Assembly (NCBI RefSeq): GCF_004197395.1
Contig: NZ_SELS01000001.1
Location: 1-64,000, forward strand
Source of the DNA: Paraburkholderia sp. UYCP14C
GTDB taxonomy: Bacteria > Pseudomonadota > Gammaproteobacteria > Burkholderiales > Burkholderiaceae
DNA length: 64,000 bases
Reading direction: 5' to 3'
Made by a program: the position numbers and the translations under genes. A model generated the notes under the pieces. The model worked only from the letters and a program-made list of their open reading frames with translations. It did not search any database and was not told the origin of the DNA. Within the stretch, counting starts at the first letter, position 1; each line of letters opens with the position of its first letter. This document shows positions 56,463 to 64,000 of the stretch, one piece after another.

Positions 56463-58643
56463 TCAAGGTGTCCAGCGATACATCAGCAGCTTCGCGCGCG
56501 CGTCGTCTTCGACCAGCACCACATACTCGCCGTTATCGCGCCGCACCGCGCTGATGCCGAGATACACGTCGACCCAGCCGCTCGTGCCGCCGACGCTCGC
56601 GCCCGGTGTCATGTAACCGACCGCCGTGCCGTTGCGCGCGTCATAGACGTCGACGCGATCGGTGTATAGCTCGGCGACGAAGATATAGTTGCCCGCCACC
56701 GCGACGCCGACCGTGGTGGTCTGCGGATCGCTCTGCGTGTTCCACGGCAGCGCGATCGTGTACGTCGGCGTCGGGTTGCCGCTGCTCCAGTTGTCGTAGC
56801 GGGCCAGCACCGGACCCGCTTCCTTCCAGTGCGTCGAGTCCCACGGAATCGCGCTCGTGAAACCGGATAGATACATCGTGTCGGTCGCCGCGACGTAGAC
56901 GAGCCGCGCGAGCCGCGTAAACGGCGCGGGCATAGCGAACATCTTCGCGCTCGCGTACGTGTAGATCGGATTGCCGGCCGAGTCGAGTCCTTGCAGCGGC
57001 ATCTCGCGCACGCCGCTCAAGGGCGTGGCGAGCCACACGTTGCCGGGGTCGTCGACCCACCAGAAGCCGTCGCCGACCGTGCTGCCGGTCGACGGATTGC
57101 CGCTGATCTCGCTCGCGTCGACGGCGCCGTTGCCATTGCTGTCGCGCCACAGCCATTCGCCGTAAGTCGGTTGCGCGGCGGGCCATGTGCCGGGCAGCGG
57201 ATTCTGCGCGAGCATTCCCGACGGAATCGCGATCTCGCCGTGCGCCGTATCGAAGCGATAGACGTTCAGATAGTGCGCGCCCGGATCGAGCGTATAGAGA
57301 AAGCGCTTGCCGTCGAATCTGCGCACCATCGGTTCGCCGCGCACGCCGCGCGGCTCGTGAAACGCGGGGTCGTCGGGGTAATCGAAGCGATCGAGCGTGA
57401 ACGCCGCATACGACCATTCATGACCGACCGGCTGTCTGTAATCGAGCGTGAAGCGCTTCGAGCCTGTGTAGATCGAAGCGGGCGTGGCGGGATCGAATGC
57501 GCCGCTATCGACGAAGGTCAGACCGTAGAGCCGCCAGTTGAGCACACGCGTGCCGTACACGTAGCTCTCCAGCACCGCGCCTTGGCCGACCGATGCCGAG
57601 CCCGGCGCGCGCGGCCCCTCGCCGTTCTGCGCGACATACAGATTGCCGGCCGCATCGACGCCGATGCCGGTGATGCCGTTGAAACGCGTATCGCCGGGCA
57701 CGCCGCGCACCGGATGGAAAATGCCGTTGCGCGTGCCGATCGACGCGCCGGCCTGCATCTGGCCGCCCGCGCCCTTGTTGAACACCAGAATCTGTTGCGC
57801 CACGCCGTTGTCGGCGACCAGCAGTTGACCCGATCGCGTGACCGTGACGTCGGTCGGCACGGTGCCGGCGGGCAGCGCCAGACCGACGAGTGCGGTACCG
57901 TCGGCGCGATAGTGCTTGATGCTCAGGTTGCCGGTGCCGAAGCCGCTGATGATCCACAACGTCGAGTCGGTGTCGATCGCGATGCGCGCGGGCGACGCGA
58001 CGCTCCACGAGCGCAGCGGCTGCATGGACTGCGCGTCGTACACGGCGACGCGGTTGCCGTAAGTGTCGGCCACGTAGAGTTCGCTGTCGGTCGCGGCGAG
58101 GCCGCGAATGCTCGCGTCGGTGCCGGTCGTCACCGTTTCGAGCGCGACGAAACTGTTCTTCGTCGCGTTCGCGCTATTGCCGATGCCGCCGGAAAACGGC
58201 GCGCCGGTCGCGAGATTCGCGAGCGTGCGGCGCGTGATGCCGTACCAGGTGTGATTGGCCGGCGGATAGTCGGCGCCGACCAGCGCATTGCTCTCGTTGC
58301 CGATCGACATCGCCGCATACAGGTAGGTCTGATTCACCGCCACCGCGTCGCCGCCGGCCGCGCCCCAGCCGTGCGTCGAACCGGCGACCGCGAGCTTGTC
58401 GCCCGCGCGATAGGCGGCGATTTCGCTGCCGCTTTCGTCCCACGGCGAATTCGTATAAACGGTGCCATTGGCGCCCACGCTAATGGCCTGAATATCCTGC
58501 TGCATCCATTTACCATCGCCAAATCCGAAACTATTACCGATCCACGAGGTCGTGTAATTCAATTGGGATTGTGCGGAGACATTCGGCGAGATCAGGCTAT
58601 GGATTAAAACCACGGCCACGCCCAGGCGGGAGAAAGGCTTCAC
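56463..58643 (-). CDS. Secreted beta-propeller (NHL-like) protein with EF-hand loop
   Basis: 726 residues from a GTG at 58643, preceded by AAGGAA. A signal peptide with a likely cut after NVSA (residue 24) predicts export. The mature part shows repeated propeller-blade motifs: GLAATDSELYVADTYGNRVAVYDAQ, PTDVTVTRSGQLLVADNGVAQQILVFN, GITGIGVDAAGNLYVAQN and GVAVAGNYIFVAELYTDRVDVYDAR, like NHL or SMP-30-type propellers. At 501-512 a canonical EF-hand/dockerin calcium loop DSNGNGAVDASE (ligands D501, N503, N505, D509, E512) interrupts the blades. The function is unknown; such proteins often bind sugars or act as lactonases. It is convergent with nothing on the right and preceded by an AT-rich promoter region. 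Confidence 0.87.
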   Translation of the reverse strand: MKPFSRLGVAVVLIHSLISPNVSAQSQLNYTTSWIGNSFGFGDGKWMQQDIQAISVGANGTVYTNSPWDESGSEIAAYRAGDKLAVAGSTHGWGAAGGDAVAVNQTYLYAAMSIGNESNALVGADYPPANHTWYGITRRTLANLATGAPFSGGIGNSANATKNSFVALETVTTGTDASIRGLAATDSELYVADTYGNRVAVYDAQSMQPLRSWSVASPARIAIDTDSTLWIISGFGTGNLSIKHYRADGTALVGLALPAGTVPTDVTVTRSGQLLVADNGVAQQILVFNKGAGGQMQAGASIGTRNGIFHPVRGVPGDTRFNGITGIGVDAAGNLYVAQNGEGPRAPGSASVGQGAVLESYVYGTRVLNWRLYGLTFVDSGAFDPATPASIYTGSKRFTLDYRQPVGHEWSYAAFTLDRFDYPDDPAFHEPRGVRGEPMVRRFDGKRFLYTLDPGAHYLNVYRFDTAHGEIAIPSGMLAQNPLPGTWPAAQPTYGEWLWRDSNGNGAVDASEISGNPSTGSTVGDGFWWVDDPGNVWLATPLSGVREMPLQGLDSAGNPIYTYASAKMFAMPAPFTRLARLVYVAATDTMYLSGFTSAIPWDSTHWKEAGPVLARYDNWSSGNPTPTYTIALPWNTQSDPQTTTVGVAVAGNYIFVAELYTDRVDVYDARNGTAVGYMTPGASVGGTSGWVDVYLGISAVRRDNGEYVVLVEDDARAKLLMYRWTP

Positions 58644-58970
58644 GGCGGTATTCCTTGCAAGACGCGAGGCACGCAGGGTAAGGCTGACCGGCGTGCTTCG
58701 CCTGTGCGTGCATCATTGGTTTCAACGTCACGATGCGCGTACATTAGAGTTGGTCGTTTATCCTCTCATATAAAAATAGCAAATTTATTGATGAAAAAAT
58801 GATGATTGAATGCCGATCCATCCAATTCATTCCATTTGCATCGAATTACGCTTCCAACTCAATCTTTCCTTCACGATTCCGGTAAAAGCCGGTTCCCGTA
58901 AAGACTCACCGGTCGGCGCTTCAGTTGCTCCTTCCGCTCCTGTAAATCCTCACCTCGGGCGATCCGCACA
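58644..58970. other. AT-rich intergenic region upstream of the propeller gene
   Basis: 327 bases with an AT-rich core (58755-58815, including TATAAAAATAGCAAATTTAT). It probably contains the promoter of the beta-propeller gene on the minus strand. No gene is seen. Confidence 0.45.
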
Positions 58971-59873
58971 TCAAGTTCGCGCCGCCCGATGACGCACGAA
59001 AATCCGTCGCGTGAGATCGAACGCGACCAGATTGCCGGCCACGACCAGCAGTAGGCCGACCACCGCGAGCGCGGACCAGCGATAGCCCTCGAACAGCGTC
59101 GACGCCGCGAGCGCGACGATCGGAAACAGTACCGTGCAGTAGGCGGCCCGCTCCGGGCCCATCCGGCCGACCAGCATCAGGTACGCGGTAAAGCCGATCA
59201 CCGAGCCGAACACCGCGAGATACGCGAGCGCGCCGAGATAGCGAGCAGACGGTTCCACCGCGAACGAATAGCCGGCGAACAGGCTGCCGAGCGTCAGGAC
59301 GGCCGCGCCGATCAGCATCGCCCAACTGTTGGTCGCGAACGGATGCAAGCCCATCGACTGCATGCGGCTCGACAGCAGATTGCCGGCCGAAAAGCACAGC
59401 GTGCCGAGAAACGCGACGCCGAGTCCGAGCCATGCGGTGTAATCGCCGAGATGTCCGGCCATCTGCTGCACGAACAGACAGACGATGCCGACGAGCCCGA
59501 TCAATGCGCCCGCTATCGCGCTGGGCTGCAGCGGCCGGCCCATGAACAGCCGCCCGTTGATCGAGTTAAGCAGCGGCGCGGTCGAGAACACCACCGCGAC
59601 GAGCCCGCTCGGCACGATCTGCTCGGCGTAGTAGAAGCACAGGAAATTCAGGCAGAACAGTGCGAGCCCCTGCGCGGCGAGATAGCGCCAGGCGTTGCGC
59701 GGCGGCCAGATCGGCCGGCGCATGATGCGCAGCAGCGCGAACAGCAACAGCGCGGCGATCCAGAACCGCCACGCAATCGATACCGGCGGCGGCACCGCGC
59801 CGAGTTGCCATTTGATCGCGATCCACGTGGTGCCCCAGATCAGCACAGTGGTGGCATAAAGAAGGAGATTCAT
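58971..59873 (-). CDS. EamA-family (DMT) transporter
   Basis: 300 residues from ATG at 59873 (MNLLLYATTVLIWGTTWIAIKWQLG is the standard EamA start), with GAGG upstream; the longer frame to 59981 is not family-like. Two EamA repeats, ten membrane helices: first WRFWIAALLLFALLRI and LNFLCFYYAEQIVPSGLVAVVFSTAPLLNSI, second SMGLHPFATNSWAMLIGAAVL and VFGSVIGFTAYLMLVGRMGPERAAY. It is an exporter of amino acids, purines or similar metabolites; the substrate is unknown. Divergent from an AraC regulator, which probably controls it. Confidence 0.92.
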   Translation of the reverse strand: MNLLLYATTVLIWGTTWIAIKWQLGAVPPPVSIAWRFWIAALLLFALLRIMRRPIWPPRNAWRYLAAQGLALFCLNFLCFYYAEQIVPSGLVAVVFSTAPLLNSINGRLFMGRPLQPSAIAGALIGLVGIVCLFVQQMAGHLGDYTAWLGLGVAFLGTLCFSAGNLLSSRMQSMGLHPFATNSWAMLIGAAVLTLGSLFAGYSFAVEPSARYLGALAYLAVFGSVIGFTAYLMLVGRMGPERAAYCTVLFPIVALAASTLFEGYRWSALAVVGLLLVVAGNLVAFDLTRRIFVRHRAART

Positions 59874-60070
59874 GGTCGGGCCTCGGACTGCAATGACGGG
59901 CTGCCCTAACGCGCAGCGTTGACGATAGATAGCCCGACTATGCAACCGCGCCGCCGCCTGCAATTGTCCAAACTTGCGCACTTTTTCGCGCCGGCGCGCG
60001 GCCAGACGGGCCTCGCCGTATACTGGCCGCTCAGCCCTTCCCCTTTACTCGAAAGCCTCCGCTCGCCGCC

Positions 60071-60988
60071 GTGAACGCCAGCCCGTCCGCCCCCGTGATA
60101 CCCACCGCCGGCACGCCTTTTGGCCTGCAGTCGGTCTGTCACACGCTCGCCAGTGCGAACGCGAATCTGGACCGCTTCGCGTGGCTCGGCGACGGACTCG
60201 CGATCGCGCTATGGACCCGCGACACGGAGGAAGCCGAGACCGTCTACGAGCGGCCCGGCCATCACACGCTGTCGTGCTATCTGGACGGCGGCTATCGCAC
60301 CGAGCGCCAGAAAATGCCGGGCCACTACGGCGCTCCGTCGCGACTGTGCGCGCTGCCCGGCGATCACGAATCGCGCTGGTGGGTGCGCGGTCACATGCAC
60401 TTCATGCACCTGTACTTCCTGCCCGAGCACTTCACCCGACGCGCGGTGCAGGAGCTCGACCGCGAGCCGCGCGAACTGACGCTCGCCGATCGCACCTATT
60501 TCGAGGACCCGCGCATCGCGAGTCTGTGTCAGTCGCTCGTCAACGAGGAGTGGGAAAGTCCCGACGGCCTGCTGCGCACCAACGAGACCGCGCACGAAGT
60601 GCTGAGCCTGCTGTTGCGCGGACAAGGCGTGCGGCGCGCGAACGTGGCGCTGAAGGGCGGCCTGCCGGCCGCGACGCGGCGCCGCCTGCGCGACTATATC
60701 GACAGCCACCTCGCGCAGCCGTTGACGCTTGGTGAGTTGTCGGGTGTCGCGGCGCTGTCGGAGTTTCATCTGGCGCGGATGTTTCGCGAGTCGTTCGGCT
60801 TGCCGCCCGCCGCGTGGATCGCGCGGCAACGGCTCGATCGCGCACGCACGCTGCTGCGTACGACTACGCTGCCGCTCGCGCAGGTCGCCGGGCAGTGTGG
60901 CTATGCGAACGCGAGTCACTTTAGTCACCGGTTTCGCGAGGCGGTTGGGGTGACGCCGAGTGGGTTCCGGCAGGCTATCGGAGTTTGA
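60071..60988 (+). CDS. AraC-family transcriptional regulator
   Basis: 305 residues from a GTG at 60071; no strong ribosome-binding site is seen. The N-terminal effector region (about 1-190) is not a recognised cupin but includes ERPGHHTLSCYLDGGYRTER. The C-terminal AraC DNA-binding domain has two helix-turn-helices: LTLGELSGVAALSEFHLARMFRESFGLPPAAWIARQRL and LPLAQVAGQCGYANASHFSHRFREAVGVTPSGFRQ. It is divergent from the EamA transporter gene with 197 bases between starts, so control of that exporter is plausible. Confidence 0.93.
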   Translation: MNASPSAPVIPTAGTPFGLQSVCHTLASANANLDRFAWLGDGLAIALWTRDTEEAETVYERPGHHTLSCYLDGGYRTERQKMPGHYGAPSRLCALPGDHESRWWVRGHMHFMHLYFLPEHFTRRAVQELDREPRELTLADRTYFEDPRIASLCQSLVNEEWESPDGLLRTNETAHEVLSLLLRGQGVRRANVALKGGLPAATRRRLRDYIDSHLAQPLTLGELSGVAALSEFHLARMFRESFGLPPAAWIARQRLDRARTLLRTTTLPLAQVAGQCGYANASHFSHRFREAVGVTPSGFRQAIGV

Positions 60989-61013
60989 GTCTCGCTGTCC
61001 CGTTAGCTCCGCA

Positions 61014-64000
61014 TCATTGCAGCGCCATCGCCAGCACGCGCGCGACGTGGATCGCGTCGACACCGGCGCCATCGTGAATCTGATGCCGGCAACTGGTGCC
61101 GTCGGCGACCATCACCGTGGCGGCGTCGAGCTTGCGCACCGCGGGTAGCAGCGACAACTCGGCCATCGCCTGCGACGTCGCGTAGTGCTCCGCTTCATAG
61201 CCGAAGCTGCCGGCCATGCCGCAGCACGACGATTCGACCGTCGATACCTTCAATTCGGGAATCCACTTCAGCACGGTCTGCACCGGCGTGAATGCGTCGA
61301 ACGCCTTCTGATGGCAGTGGCCGTGCACGAGCGCCTGCTGCATCGGCAGCGGTTTCAGTTTGAGTTGCAAACGGCCGGCCTTTTCTTCGCGCACGAGAAA
61401 TTCCTCGAACAGAAACGCGTGCTGCGCGAGGCGCCGCGCTTCGTCGCCGAAACCGTACTGCAGGAATTCGTCGCGCAACGACAGCAGACACGATGGCTCC
61501 AGACCCACCACCGGCACGCCACGTTCGACGAACGGCCTGAACAGATCGAGCATGCGCCGCGCCTCTTCTTTCGCTTGATCGATGAGACCCGCCGCGAGAA
61601 ACGTGCGGCCGCAACACACGGGACGCTCGCCCGGGCGCGCATTGAAGTGGACCGTGTAGCCCGCCGCTTCGAGCACCCGTTGCGCGGCACGCGCGTTGTC
61701 GGGCTCGAGGTGGTTGTTGAAGGTGTCGACGAACAACAGGACTTCTTTCACAGTAGACGCCTGCGTAGCGCTGACTGCAGGCTTCGCGGACACCGCTTCG
61801 GCCAGAAACGCCTTCTTGAACCGCGGCAGACTCCGCTCGGTCGCGAAGCCGACAGAACGCTTGAACCACGCCGACAGCACCGGCACGTTATCAGCGAGCG
61901 CCAGCAGTCCCGGCATGCGGCTCGCCGCCCCCGCGTAGCGCGGCATGAACGCGACGAGCCTGTCGCGCAGCCGCACCCCATGCGTTTTCGCACGCGCCGC
62001 CCGCGCCTCGATCTTGAACTTCGCCATATCGACGCCGGTCGGGCAATCGCGCTTGCAGCCCTTGCACGATACGCACAGGTCGAGCGTTTCCTTCACGTCG
62101 TCGCTCGCGAGCCCGCTTTCGCCGAGCTGCCCCGAAATCGCCAGCCGCAACGTGTTGGCCCGTCCACGCGTCAGATGCTGCTCGTCCTTCGTCACGCGAT
62201 AGCTCGGGCACATCGTGCCCGCGTCGAACTTGCGGCAGTGGCCGTTGTTGTTGCACATCTCGACCGCTTTCGCGAGGCCGCCGCTCAGATCGTCGCCGCT
62301 GCCCGGCGCGCTTTCTTCGCCCGTTAGCGGATCGCGCTTCACGTTCCACGTCGACCAGTCGAGCACCGTTTCGATGCGCTGTTCGCGATAGCCCGGCGCG
62401 AAGCGGAAATTGCGCGCGTCGTCCATCTTCGGCGGACGCACGATCTTGTCGGGATTGAAGCGATTGTCCGGATCGAACAGCGTCTTGATCTCGCTGAACG
62501 CCTCGTTCAGGCGCGGCCCATATTGCCACGCGACCCATTCGCCGCGGCATAGCCCGTCGCCATGCTCGCCCGAATACGCGCCCTTGTACTCGCGCACGAG
62601 CGCAGCCGCTTCCTCGGCGATCGCGCGCATCTTCGTCGCGCCGTCGCGGCGCATGTCGAGAATCGGCCGCACGTGCAGCGTGCCGACGCTCGCATGCGCG
62701 TACCACGTGCCTTCGGTGCCGTGGCGATGAAACACGTCGGTCAGGCGGCTCGTGTAGTCGGCCAGATGTTCGAGCGGCACCGCGCAATCTTCGATGAAGG
62801 ACACCGGCTTGCCGTCGCCCTTCATGCTCATCATGATGTTCAGCCCGGCCTTGCGCACTTCCCACAGTGCTTTTTGCGCATTCGCGTCCGCCATCTCGAC
62901 GACCGCATCGGGCAAGCCCAGCTCGCCCATCAACTCGCTGAGCTGCTTCAGCGACGCGAGCTGCGCGTCGCGATCCTCGCCCGCGAACTCGACGAGCAGA
63001 ATCGCCTGCGGCTCGCCGACCAGCGCCTTCTCGATCACCGGACGAAACGCGGGATTGCTCAGCGCGAGATCGATCATCGTACGATCGACCAGTTCGACCG
63101 CGACCGGCTTCAGCTTGACGATGTGCTGAGTGAGCGCCATCGACTGCCGGAAGGTCGGAAAGTTGACCACGCCAAGCGCCTTGTGCGCGGGCAGCAGCGC
63201 GAGCTTCAGCGTGATCTGCCGGCTGAACGCGAGCGTGCCTTCCGAGCCGACCAGCAGATGCGCGAGGTTCGCACTACCGTCATCGGTGTAAGCGCGCGGA
63301 TTCTGGCAGTCGAACAGATCGATGTTGTAGCCCGCGACGCGGCGCAGCACCTTCGGCACGCGCGCGACGATTTCGTCACGCTCGCGCTGCGCGATCCGCG
63401 TGACGCCCGCGACGATCTGCTGCAGGCGCTCGCCTTGCGGCGGCTCGCGCAGCGACGCGAAGCGCGCTTCGCTGCCGTCGGCGAGAATCGCGTCGATCGC
63501 GTCGACGTTGTGCACCATGTTGCCGTACTCGATCGAGCGCGAGCCGCACGAGTTGTTGCCGGCCATGCCGCCGATCGTGCACTGCGCGGCCGTCGATACA
63601 TCGACCGGGAACCACAGTCCGTGCGGCTTCAGCCACGCGTTCAGATGATCGAGCACGACGCCGGGCTCGACCGTCACGGTGCGCGCGTCGGCATCGAACG
63701 CGACGATGTTGTTGAGCCACTTGCTGGTATCGACCACCAGCGCTTCGCCGACCGTCTGCCCGCACTGGCTCGTGCCCGCGCCGCGCGCGAGCAGCGGCAC
63801 TTTCTCGCTGCGCGCGATCTCGAGCGCGATGCGCAAGTCGTCCTGATCGCGCGGCACCACCACGCCGACCGGCGTGATCTGATAGATCGACGCATCGGTC
63901 GAGTAGCGGCCACGGCTGGCGAGATCGAACAGCACGTCGCCGCGCAGCGCTTTGCGCAGATGCTGCGCGAGCGGGCTCGTCGCGCGCGCACCGGAGGGAA
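61014..64000 (-). CDS. YdiJ-like FAD- and Fe-S-binding oxidoreductase (5' end outside window)
   Basis: Open from the right edge to a stop at 61014, about 995 codons; the start lies beyond 64000. The FAD-binding (GlcD/BBE-type) domain begins SRGRYSTDASIYQITPVGVVVP and has GAGTSQCGQTVGEALVVDTSKWLN and IGGMAGNNSCGSRSIEYGN. The Fe-S region has CNNNGHCRKFDAGTMCPSYRVT and CVSCKGCKRDCPTGVD. Two CCG domains carry CCGRTFLAAG and ESSCCGMAGSFGYE. This architecture is that of E. coli YdiJ-type D-2-hydroxyacid (D-2-hydroxyglutarate/D-lactate) dehydrogenases that pass electrons to quinone. It is convergent with the AraC gene. Confidence 0.93.
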   Translation of the reverse strand, partial: PSGARATSPLAQHLRKALRGDVLFDLASRGRYSTDASIYQITPVGVVVPRDQDDLRIALEIARSEKVPLLARGAGTSQCGQTVGEALVVDTSKWLNNIVAFDADARTVTVEPGVVLDHLNAWLKPHGLWFPVDVSTAAQCTIGGMAGNNSCGSRSIEYGNMVHNVDAIDAILADGSEARFASLREPPQGERLQQIVAGVTRIAQRERDEIVARVPKVLRRVAGYNIDLFDCQNPRAYTDDGSANLAHLLVGSEGTLAFSRQITLKLALLPAHKALGVVNFPTFRQSMALTQHIVKLKPVAVELVDRTMIDLALSNPAFRPVIEKALVGEPQAILLVEFAGEDRDAQLASLKQLSELMGELGLPDAVVEMADANAQKALWEVRKAGLNIMMSMKGDGKPVSFIEDCAVPLEHLADYTSRLTDVFHRHGTEGTWYAHASVGTLHVRPILDMRRDGATKMRAIAEEAAALVREYKGAYSGEHGDGLCRGEWVAWQYGPRLNEAFSEIKTLFDPDNRFNPDKIVRPPKMDDARNFRFAPGYREQRIETVLDWSTWNVKRDPLTGEESAPGSGDDLSGGLAKAVEMCNNNGHCRKFDAGTMCPSYRVTKDEQHLTRGRANTLRLAISGQLGESGLASDDVKETLDLCVSCKGCKRDCPTGVDMAKFKIEARAARAKTHGVRLRDRLVAFMPRYAGAASRMPGLLALADNVPVLSAWFKRSVGFATERSLPRFKKAFLAEAVSAKPAVSATQASTVKEVLLFVDTFNNHLEPDNARAAQRVLEAAGYTVHFNARPGERPVCCGRTFLAAGLIDQAKEEARRMLDLFRPFVERGVPVVGLEPSCLLSLRDEFLQYGFGDEARRLAQHAFLFEEFLVREEKAGRLQLKLKPLPMQQALVHGHCHQKAFDAFTPVQTVLKWIPELKVSTVESSCCGMAGSFGYEAEHYATSQAMAELSLLPAVRKLDAATVMVADGTSCRHQIHDGAGVDAIHVARVLAMALQ

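Overview
The window is a high-GC chromosomal stretch whose gene families, codon use and small accessory proteins point to Burkholderiaceae, most likely Paraburkholderia or a close relative. Indicators are a 2-methylcitrate (prp) operon, an intracellular polyhydroxyalkanoate depolymerase, a Bv3F-type H-NS protein, two MCPs, formaldehyde-activating enzyme and many IclR/LysR/AraC/sigma-54 regulators. I see no rRNA, tRNA, CRISPR array, insertion sequence or prophage. About 50 protein genes are supported; both ends of the window cut a gene (prpC at the left, a large FAD/Fe-S oxidoreductase at the right).

Layout: 1-5.5 kb is propionate catabolism (prpC end, a secreted MliC-like protein, prpD, acnA) closed by a terminator. 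5.6-12 kb holds a giant AsmA/DUF748 protein, a DUF1254/DUF1214 lipoprotein and a PaiB-like protein. 12.05-14.75 kb is the copper exporter copA behind a textbook CueR-type promoter. 14.9-28.1 kb is a mixed housekeeping/accessory region (two chemoreceptors, GST, PHA depolymerase, cupin, flavin reductase, hydroxyacyl-CoA dehydrogenase, AGE-family isomerase, cold-shock protein and several small proteins). 28.9-33.6 kb is an L-fucose-type oxidative sugar pathway in one minus-strand operon with a divergent IclR regulator. 33.7-39.6 kb carries a conserved unknown, a Pat-type acetyltransferase, a LysR regulator and prfC.

40-44.5 kb is a compact minus-strand cluster: formaldehyde-activating enzyme, aldo/keto reductase, succinate-semialdehyde-type dehydrogenase (the last two overlapping by ATGA) and an MFS transporter. 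Next come a short dispersed-repeat region, H-NS, a serine hydrolase, small proteins, and a sigma-54 activator divergent from a GntP-family permease with a matching -24/-12 promoter. 52.5-55.4 kb has two unusual fusions side by side (VTT membrane domain + rhodanese; cyclic-nucleotide-binding domain + thioredoxin-reductase-like flavoprotein without the CxxC motif). The right end has LysE and EamA exporters, a secreted beta-propeller with an EF-hand loop, an AraC regulator and a YdiJ-like oxidoreductase.

Most genes belong to known families. The parts most worth a second look are the Fae/AKR/ALDH/MFS cluster, the CxxC-less CNB-reductase beside the VTT-rhodanese protein, the MliC-like gene inside the prp operon, a small 52-residue protein under a duplicated palindromic operator, and a Pat enzyme whose ATP-grasp segment appears replaced by a low-complexity linker.
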